Shown piece after piece: positions 37,159 through 64,000 of a stretch of 64,000 bases of DNA. The notes beneath the pieces were generated by a model. That model was not told the origin of the DNA and ran no database searches. It worked only from the letters and a program-made list of their open reading frames with translations. Numbering within the stretch: position 1 is the first letter of the stretch; every line of letters begins with the position of its first letter. The position numbers and the translations under genes are program-made. Source of the stretch: Cristatella mucedo (taxonomy: Eukaryota > Bryozoa > Phylactolaemata > Cristatellidae); NCBI GenBank assembly GCA_009760855.2, contig WPIO01000019.1:5063501-5127500 (forward strand). Reading direction: 5' to 3'.

Positions 37159-37679
37159 TTAGATTTATATTTGGGCTTATGGTTTAGAATTTTGGGTTTA
37201 AGATTTTAGTGTTTTTAAGGTTAACTGGTTAGAGTTTGGACTTTCTCGTTTTAGATTTTGGTTTAAAGCCACTGGCTACCGTGTTGGACTGTGGTCGTAG
37301 CAGAGACGAAATTTGTGTATGCTCATTAACTGACTCGGTATTAGCTGGAGGAATATGGTCAATGTGAGGGAAGAAATTTTGTGACAGTTGGAAGTGGCAA
37401 TGGAGGTGTGTAGAAGAGTATTCCAGCCATCATTCTTGATGGGTTCGCAAACACTTACTACCAATAAACTAACATTTTACAGATGATAAGCAGACAGAAT
37501 TTTCCGGAAGCATTTTCAATATAAGTTTTCCCTAACTTGTCATACACAATTGATTGATATTAATTTGATAAACTGAGGTAGATTAAATAAGCATAGTAAC
37601 CAGAAAAAGTCATGCAAATTATTCTAGACCACGTTCCAACTGGCTTTCTAATTTCTACAACTTATCTCTGGGGGGCCAA

Positions 37680-37724
37680 ATGGATTCAGATTGGTGGGAT
37701 TGTATTGACAAACAAAGCCAGCAG
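37680..37724 (+). CDS. Possible first coding exon of gene X
   Basis: An ATG opens 15 codons (MDSDWWDCIDKQSQQ) directly followed by GTAAGA, a good donor. The coding-like run next to a splice site suggests a real first exon. The phase does not fit the next exon at 38103, so either a different donor (37738), a missed exon or chance is involved. Confidence 0.3.
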
Positions 37725-37870
37725 GTAAGAGTAAGACGTAACATCATAAAACGTGCAGCATTCGCATACGTTAAACATGTGCATTGTGATGTACAGGAAT
37801 AACTACATGTATATTTACCTGCGTTGCTGTATATGCCTATATATAGTAGTGCATACTATTTATACACATA

Positions 37871-37871
37871 C

Positions 37872-37912
<41 letters not shown>
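37871..37912. repeat. (AT)n microsatellite
   Basis: AT units with one G interruption, upstream of the gene X exon at 38103. Confidence 0.93.
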
Positions 37913-37915
<3 letters not shown>

Positions 37916-38102
37916 TGTATATATAAATTATGTATGAACACTTGCAACTTGCAAGATAAAAAAGAAACTATGCATTCATTTGTTATCATCAATAAGCTGT
38001 GCTTAGCTGCTTACACTTATTTTAATTATTCCAGCACGACTTCTAGGGCATGGCTTTTTATGGTTCAACCAACGAAAATCAAAATAGCCTGATGTTTTGC
38101 AG

Positions 38103-38980
38103 GAAGTAAAGCTTATCTTGAAGTAGTTTACTATATGATTAGCTCTCAGTGCCAGAAGCTAGAGGAAATGACTATATTGACTGCCAACCGTGTACAGTAC
38201 AGCACTTCAGTGCTACTGGATGACCTACTGAATTTACAGCATACACAGTGTAATCAACAGCTTGTTGAACTTCTAGAAATGATGCTGATACTCTATGGAA
38301 AGCTCCTCTTCCAGGTAGCTGCAACAATATCCGTTTGCATTTTTCGGAGCTTGGTGGGCGCTGGTAAGGATAAGATAAGCTCCCGAGCCTCTGCCACCCG
38401 ATCGCTACAATAGCTATGTGGACCCAGAATTCGGCATGCACATCATTACTTGATATCGAACGCCTTGCGGCTGACCTATCGAAGCTTTAAGCTGTGATAA
38501 GCAGATGCTATCCAGATATGCGAGCGAGATTTTGTAGAAACCAGACAAGTCCTTTGTACTTCACTGTTAGGCAATTTTAGTGGAGAGAGTTGAAAGCTTG
38601 ACCACCGGCACTCCGTTTTTGCTTCTAATGAATGTAGCCTTCTTTCAAGGCTACGTAAAATTGTGGTGTTGTAGACAAGTGGGGGCCAGCTTTCACTTAA
38701 GGCACATTTAAGCTAATTTTTGCTTTTCTAACGTAATCGTACTCTGATGCATTTGAAATTAGAATTTTCGTTTCATGAAACGTTGTAGTTGCTGAGTAGT
38801 GCCTATGCAAATTTTGAAGCTACAGGGATTGACAAGGAAGGTGGTCGACATGGAGATTTATCGATGCAAAATTATTCGTCATTAGCCAAGAAAGGTAAAT
38901 TAAAACAGGCTAGTTCCTATCTACGTGGCACACGTGTATCTCAAATATTGAATGAAAATGGGTTACATTTAATGCATAAG
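38103..38980 (+). CDS. Gene X: two well-supported exons of an unrecognised protein
   Basis: Exon 38103-38314 has acceptor ...GTTTTGCAG and donor CAG|GTAGCT. Exon 38789-38980 has acceptor TTGTAG and a strong donor AAG|GTATGT. Both are open across their length and join in phase 0, giving about 134 residues. The first exon looks helical and Leu/Gln-rich (for example LLDDLLNLQHTQCNQQLVEL). The second holds YLRGTRVSQILNENGLH. I do not recognise the family. A plausible first exon starts at the ATG at 37680 (MDSDWWDCIDKQSQQ), but its obvious donor, CAG|GTAAGA, is phase 0 whereas 38103 needs phase 1; a later GTAACA at 37738 would fit. The 3' end is unresolved: a short phase-0 exon at 40187-40213 (VGGKKNTK then stop, good acceptor) or the ORF near 40607-40837. 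It lies upstream of SUZ12 in the same direction. Confidence 0.5.
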
Positions 38981-39581
38981 GTATGTATGATTGTATGATC
39001 TGAAGGAAAACACTGACAACCATCATTAATGCTACTTTAGCTAATACATATAAACCAGATAGCCGAGATCTTCTGAAATGACATTCACCAACCAATTATT
39101 CCCAAAAATATATCCAAAATAATTGGTTGCAGTTACCTTACAGGTTGGAACGGTACCTAGCAGAATATTGCAAAAAAAGTCAGAATTTCTGTGGGTTATT
39201 CAAGTATGGTGGTTTGGATTACTGAAGAGTCAAGGCTGGCGTGGACCATTTGTTGGTAGCTCTGGTTTCTGGCAGGTAGCACAAGCAAGTTGAGAAGTTT
39301 GTTATTGTTAGGGATGATGGCATTTAAAATATTTTGTAGCCAATGTTGTAGCTCGCAGGTACATTAAGGTAGGCATTTCTAGCTCCTGCCAATTTCACCA
39401 AACGTTGCACTGCAGGCCACAGTATTACTAGTCTCCCTCACAGTAGTACTACTCCCCTGGAAATTGGACTGGGCAATTGGAAATCTGTATACGATATTCG
39501 TCTTGGCAAACCACAAACCGCAGGCAGGAAATAAGCACATGTTGGTTTTTAATCAAATAGCTGACGGGAATTAACTTATTC

Positions 39582-39750
39582 TTCCCAGCTCTTTGACCAG
39601 CGTTAAGGTGCTCACACTGCATGCCTTTTGGCATGGGTTTAAGTCGTGAAGCAGGCAATCCTTCATTGCCCACTGAAACTAGTGGTGGTAGCCTCTAGCT
39701 AACGATCTTCGGTCGGTATACGAATGAGGTTGATGAATCAGCCGAATTTA
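39582..39750 (+). mobile_element. SINE family S1 copy (old)
   Basis: GTTAAGGTGCTCACACTG head, GGGTTTAAGTC B-box remnant, then CAGGCAATCCTTCATTGCCC and GAGGTTGATGAATCAGC. Confidence 0.62.
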
Positions 39751-39950
39751 ATTAATTTTCTCCATCTCTGTATGCTTGCATCCGATCCTAATCCTATTAC
39801 TACTATTCCTCATCCAGCTTCCTTCCTCTCCCTCGTATTCACTTTTCTGTCGCAATATTCGCTGTTTATACCGACCATAAATATTCAAGCATTAATTTAT
39901 TTTCTACAGATCTCGTCCTCATGTGATGAAATTCGCTGTTAGTCAAGATA

Positions 39951-40080
39951 ATGCTGGTTTGGTCCAGGGGTAAGGTGCTCGCGTTTGACAGGAAAGGTCA
40001 TGGGCTCCGACTATGTTCATATGTAAAGGGCCTAGATATCCATTAGGTTTTTAAGGTTCTATAAAAATGAATTATGTCAT
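39951..40080 (+). mobile_element. SINE family S2 copy
   Basis: GCTGGTTTGGTCCAGGGGTA head, GTCATGGGCTCCGACT B-box remnant, then AAAGGGCCTAGATATCCATT and TATAAAAATGAATTATG, the F1-type end. Confidence 0.7.
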
Positions 40081-40377
40081 TACATTAATCTGGCTGCACT
40101 CATGCACACATTTATGCCGTTTTGGTGTTTGCTTTACAAGTCGCTGGGAATCAATTCAGCTCTGACGTCTCTTACGTTTGTTCAGGTGGGCGGCAAGAAA
40201 AATACAAAGTAAAGCCGAGAATATAATTGCTATCAGTGAGTGCTGTTGGGGAAAACACGCACGACTAGCTTAAAGATCGGAGGCTAAAATGTTATGTTAA
40301 TTCTATCGTCGTGAATAATCAGGCGCTTGTCGGCTTCGGGATACTGCGGCGCTGCAGACTTTCTTAAGCTGCACTTA

Positions 40378-40450
40378 ATAATAATAATGATAATTATAAT
40401 GCATTTTTATTGCGCCCTGAGAGAACTCAATCTCTTTCTAAGCACTTTAG
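40378..40450 (-). mobile_element. LINE F1-type tail
   Basis: Minus-strand AAGTGCTTAGAAAGAGATTG, TTCTCTCAGGGCGC and ATT-type tail. Confidence 0.72.
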
Positions 40451-40606
40451 GGGCTGTACAGAAAGCATTACCGAATGATTACAGGTAACATCCGTAAGCA
40501 GGGTGGGGCCACACTTACACTTTAGACGACCCAAACTTTTGCATACCAATGTTTTGCACAACCAACCGGCATACTTAAAACTATCAAGGAAAGCTGAGCA
40601 TTAAAG

Positions 40607-40837
40607 AGTATCATAATCGACAATTATCCGAAAAAGGAAGCGGAGTTGGTAGTACGTGAGTTTGACCTTGCACCCACAGCTTTAGTGCTCCTGCGTAAGC
40701 AGCAGACAAAGCTCCCAAGTGACATACCACAAGAAGTGCCTACTATATCGTTTGGTCATCGTACATTAAATGTTTATTCAATTGATATTTTTAAGACTGT
40801 GACTGCGATCTTCTATTCCCGCAGTACGTGCCGGTAA
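40607..40837 (+). CDS. Possible last exon of gene X, or a separate ORF
   Basis: An open run from 40598 to a TAA at 40835-40837, with protein-like composition (for example REFDLAPTALVLLRKQQ and VPTISFGHRTLNVY). AATAAA follows at 40895-40900, so it may be the 3' end of a plus-strand gene. The acceptor before it (TTAAAG at 40601-40606) lacks a pyrimidine tract, which lowers confidence. Overlapping its end, a better acceptor (TTCTATTCCCGCAG, ending 40822) precedes another short open frame starting YVPVKTEGAYRFL and ending TGA. I cannot tell which is used. Confidence 0.25.
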   Translation, partial: SIIIDNYPKKEAELVVREFDLAPTALVLLRKQQTKLPSDIPQEVPTISFGHRTLNVYSIDIFKTVTAIFYSRSTCR

Positions 40838-40894
40838 AAACTGAAGGTGCCTACCGGTTTCTAACACAAACACGTAGCCACTGATTTCATACCA

Positions 40895-40900
40895 AATAAA
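40895..40900 (+). terminator. Candidate poly(A) signal upstream of SUZ12
   Basis: AATAAA followed by an A/T-rich stretch, about 220 nt before the SUZ12 start codon. It fits the end of gene X. Confidence 0.4.
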
Positions 40901-40920
40901 ATTTAAATAAATATTATTTA

Positions 40921-41121
40921 AAGCTCGGTGCTAACGTCTCACGCATGACCGTGCCACATTCGCCTAGGACAAACGGGCGGGCAGCTAGGTGGGGTGGGGG
41001 TAAGAGGAGGCGGTCCAGAGGGCTGGCTAACCTACCACCGGTAGGTGTCGCCCTGCACAATCATAGCGGGCCTACCGTGGTACCGTCTGTTTGACTGCGG
41101 TCAAAATCGGTTATAGAACGA
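40921..41121 (+). promoter_or_regulatory. Probable SUZ12 promoter / 5' UTR region
   Basis: Only about 200 bp separate the AATAAA at 40895-40900 from the SUZ12 ATG. The stretch is GC-richer than its surroundings, with G-runs (for example around 40990-41010) and CpGs, and the richer composition continues through exon 1 to about 41600. No TATA box was seen. The promoter call rests on position and composition only. Confidence 0.4.
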
Positions 41122-60809
<19,688 letters not shown>

Positions 60810-61458
60810 GTCAATCCGACTTGAAGCAGCAGCCTTGGCAAGCTGTCAACAAGTATTACGTCATGCTCATTATACCAAGCTTTCGTGGATCACGGAGCAC
60901 CACTGCACACGTTGCTCGTGATTTGCACGGACTCACCCCTGTTGGCAACTCAGTATTGAGTTCTGTCTTTGCTCTGTCCCCATCGGCCTTGTTGCAGCCC
61001 ATGCTCTTTTTCCTGTGCCGTGCAGAGCAGGGTCTTTGTTGTGCTGCAACCTTTACGGCAGCACTCTTCATTGGCAAGCATAGTTTTTTTGGAGCCTTTA
61101 GTAATGATGCAGGAGCAAGAGAAGAAAGATGCCGCCTTGCCGATGCATATAAAGAGGCGATAATACAATGTGTGGGGTGGCGATGATGCTCGAGTTCTAG
61201 TCAGGGATTGCAGCATGTTGGAGGCTCATTTTTAGAACCGAGCCATCCTTTCCCCGATAGCAATCCTTCCATGGGCAGCAGCCAAATTTCAGCCTGGTGG
61301 TGCCCGGCACAGTTCGTGGGTTGATGCACGAGCATAGCCTGGAATCAAGTTTACGTTTGTGCGTGCGTACTTTGCTTGGCTGATCTGTCATTTTGTGCAG
61401 TTCACCATCATGATTCCTTCTCATATATGTCCCCAATCGATGCTGTGCAATAGTGACA

Positions 61459-61464
61459 AATAAA
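61459..61464 (+). terminator. Candidate poly(A) signal of SUZ12
   Basis: AATAAA about 650 nt after the SUZ12 stop and just before a LINE remnant. It is the first canonical plus-strand hexamer I noticed past the stop, so the 3' UTR would be roughly 0.65-0.7 kb. Confidence 0.5.
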
Positions 61465-61489
61465 GACTAGAACTTATTTGGCTGTATTT

Positions 61490-62245
61490 TGTATTATTAT
61501 TTGTATATTTAACCCGGGCTTGTTTAGACTAGATGCCACATCTAAGTCGGTTCATGCATTTGTGACATCCCATCTTGACTTCTGTAACTCACTACTTGCT
61601 GGTCTACCGGCATGTGCAATCAGGTGCTTACTGCTGGTGCAAAACTCTGCAGCTAGGCTTGTCTGTCGTGAGTGAAGCAGTTGCCACATCAAGAAGCTTC
61701 TCGCCGACCTGCACTGGCTAATAGTCAAGCAACGGATCGACTTCAAGGTTTAGTCGCTCACTTTTAGGTTCCTTCATTCTTTGGCTCCAGCCTACTTATC
61801 AGATCTACTCTTCCACCAGGGTCAGCATCGTACCAACTGCTTTTTGGAATCTAATTGTTTACCTATACCTCATACAAACCTCAAATACTTTGGAGACCGT
61901 GCCTTTAGTTCGTATGCTCCAGAGCCTATAACTCACTCACAACTTCCGTCACTACATCCTCTGATTTGACCGCATTTAAAAAGAAATTTAAAATGCACCC
62001 ATTTATGACAGCATTTAGTGGATCCCTGCTATCCGTCCTTAAGGTGCTTATTCGCGCTGACACTGGAGCATGCTGTCACTAACTACACTTGCATGCTGGC
62101 CTTGTACATGTCGCCCCTACTATGTTATTCGTGTTGTCAAGCTTGATACCACTCACCATGCGATCGTGTTTTTTTGCAGCAAATGTACAGCGCCTAGAAA
62201 GAGATTGAGTTCTCTGAGGGTGCTTTATCCAGTGTATTATTTTTA
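61490..62245 (+). mobile_element. LINE F1, 3' end with tail, downstream of SUZ12
   Basis: VTSHLDFCNSLLAGLPACAI and LVQNSAARLVCRE, then LHWLIVKQRIDFKV and LKYFGDRAFSSYAPEP with frame breaks. The F1 3' UTR, CAGCGCCTAGAAAGAGATTG and TTCTCTGAGGGTGCTTTAT follow. It reaches further upstream in the ORF than the copy at 28150. Confidence 0.83.
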
Positions 62246-64000
62246 ACTAGATGAGCGCGAACTTTTGCAGTGTCCTCTGCAGAAACCGATATGTTAAGTG
62301 GATCGATATGCAGTAACAGCTGCTACATGTAACTGGTCAGTTTGAGTATCTGTTGGATCGAGTAAATGTAGTTGTAAGGTTTGTGGTCGGATAAGGATAA
62401 CTGCCTCATGATACCTGCTACCCTCGCAAGCAGGCCTTCAAACATTCAGGAGCTCTGTTCAGTATGTTTAAAAATACAAATAGGTGCTCTGACAGCCGAA
62501 CAAATAGCTACGTAATTCTTGGAGGACTCGAAAAACCACGTTAAGGGTACGAAATGAGATATCAGAAGCACTCCAATAGTTGATCAAGATGCTCATAATT
62601 CTCTCGGACAATAATAATAACACTGGCTAACATGTTTCAATTTACTTTTTTCCTTGGGTTAAATGCGTTTGGTTAATCCCATGTACCAAAAATAAATAGA
62701 AAATACGTATTGTTACACAAAAACTTTGCTTTCATAGTCAGGACAATGATATTTTCAAACTCTGCGGTTCCGTGTTAGGCACGGTGTGGAGAAATATTTT
62801 TTTTTTAATTTATGTCGTTCACATGTGCTTACAGGCTGATTCATTGGAGTAAAGATAGTCATATAGTTTTCCATCCTAAGGATTTGGCTGTAACCCACTG
62901 ACCACAAGTAACTGCTACTCCTGTATGGTAGACACTTTCAAATATCCAAGTCATAAGAGCGCCTCCCGTCGTGTATCCACAAATTTCTTTACCCAGTGCC
63001 ATACTACTACTCTGCCCTGAGCATACTCAAGTATAGTGGTAAGCTTTTCTGGCGACTAGTATTACGGATTGGAACTATGGATAAAAGTGACTTAGTAGCA
63101 GATAGATTCAGTAGCAGATCAGAGAAAGCATCCCCAACTATTATCCAACTTCTTCAGTCGCCATATGGGCTGTGCTTCTGCAACATTGTGACCGGTCTAT
63201 TTGAAGATATAGGAATTGCCTGGTAGAATGGGCAGTATTCACAGACAGTTAATCCAGGAGCCTCTATTAGAAAGTGTATACGTTAGTTGGTTATCTTGCT
63301 TTTTTTCTAGCTCGGCCCTAGAGTAGTCACGGAAAAGCTGCTTTCGTGAGAGTTTTTTATATTGATTGTGCAACGATACGCTCAGGATCTATTGTGTTGG
63401 TAGTAACCATGCTCCAATGCTGACTATGAAAACTCAGGTGGTCGTGCTCGGCATATTTCTTCCTGGAAGGTAGTTGTCTGCCCCCCCCCCCTTTGTTTGC
63501 TCCCAGCCCCTTACCTGAGTTCTTGCTCGCGAGCAACGTTACGGCACCACCGACCTGCAGTCAAATGAGTCTGAGCACAACCTATTATATAAGCTTTGCA
63601 TGACCACGAGTGTCATTGTAGCAGCGATGGTGAATTCAGCAGTGTATAAGGGCACTGAGGGCCCAGCTACTGAGGCATTCAGCGTCTGGGCATGCGGAAT
63701 TTCTGCAGTCTGTATTGTTTGTAGAGGCAGCTCCATTGCAGCCATTTGCAGCACCAGCTTGTAAACAACGAATATTTGTGTACAGCCTTCGCACTAGCTA
63801 CGGCCAGCAATGCAGCCAGAAAAGTACGGCTCAGGCCAGGGGTGCGAAATTTGGGTTGTTGTACCAAGTACGGCACGGAAGACGACTGAGCTTCACTTCC
63901 GCGGACACATACCAGCAGCCGACACTGAGAAGAAGCCAATAGCATGAGTCCAGCAGTGTACAAGGCGGAACGATCTGGCGAACTCGCCCTCAAAGAAACT
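62246..64000. other. Right-edge region, no gene recognised
   Basis: A C-run at about 63480-63491 and short open frames on both strands, none with a family resemblance or supporting splice sites that I could see. Confidence 0.4.

Larger units (their letters stand above)
26433..37679. other. Gene-poor spacer between copy B and gene X
   Basis: No gene could be supported. It contains a GC-rich part (26690-28140 and 28850-29500), tandem repeats, LINE ends and microsatellites, listed separately. From about 30500 to 37600 it is AT-rich and mostly unrecognised. Confidence 0.5.

Noticed and set aside
39144-39275. A phase-0 open exon-like block after gene X exon 38789-38980 (good acceptor, donor CAG|GTAGCA)
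   Set aside because: Part of it (GTGGTTTGG ... GAGTCAAGGCTGG) resembles sequence near 33390, so it looks like a dispersed repeat rather than a conserved exon.

Overview
This is a stretch of nuclear DNA from an invertebrate animal. The genes are split by many GT-AG introns, the best gene is a Polycomb SUZ12, and the spacers hold CR1/L2-like non-LTR retrotransposon remnants, tRNA-derived SINEs and long AT, ATT and GA microsatellites. Nothing bacterial or viral was seen. The species cannot be named from the sequence; a non-vertebrate, possibly early-branching, metazoan is a guess.

Layout. (1) 1-8653: a minus-strand, DHRS7B-like short-chain dehydrogenase/reductase gene (copy A). Its N-terminal half is present, and the rest should lie beyond the left edge. 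(2) 8654-14147: spacer with LINE and SINE debris, a perfect hairpin and a pair of diverged direct repeats. (3) 14148-26010: a complete second DHRS7B-like gene (copy B) on the minus strand, in seven exons encoding 306 residues. Copies A and B are tandem paralogs with the same exon boundaries. (4) 26011-37679: gene-poor spacer with a ~120-bp tandem repeat, the best-preserved LINE 3' end and microsatellites. (5) 37680-40900: evidence for an unrecognised plus-strand gene (gene X), with two convincing coding exons and uncertain ends. (6) 41122-60809: SUZ12 on the plus strand, in 13 exons whose phases all fit and give 676 codons, with a poly(A) signal near 61459. (7) 61490-64000: another LINE remnant, then sequence with no gene seen.

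What the genes do. SUZ12 is the core scaffold of Polycomb repressive complex 2 (H3K27 methylation). The DHRS7B-like genes encode membrane-anchored NAD(P)H oxidoreductases. Nothing suggests the genes act together; their adjacency looks like ordinary gene order.

Repeats. Two LINE groups are visible. F1 ends in a conserved hairpin followed by ATT repeats. F2 ends in a CATTA-type tail. One SINE family (S2) has a tRNA-like head and the F1 3' hairpin, the usual sign of a SINE mobilised by a partner LINE. A second tRNA-derived family (S1) has a different tail. The main points for follow-up are this LINE/SINE pair, a 112-nt exact duplication between two SUZ12 introns, a stop-free 114-nt candidate intron in SUZ12 exon 7, a possible 29-nt intron in copy A, and gene X.
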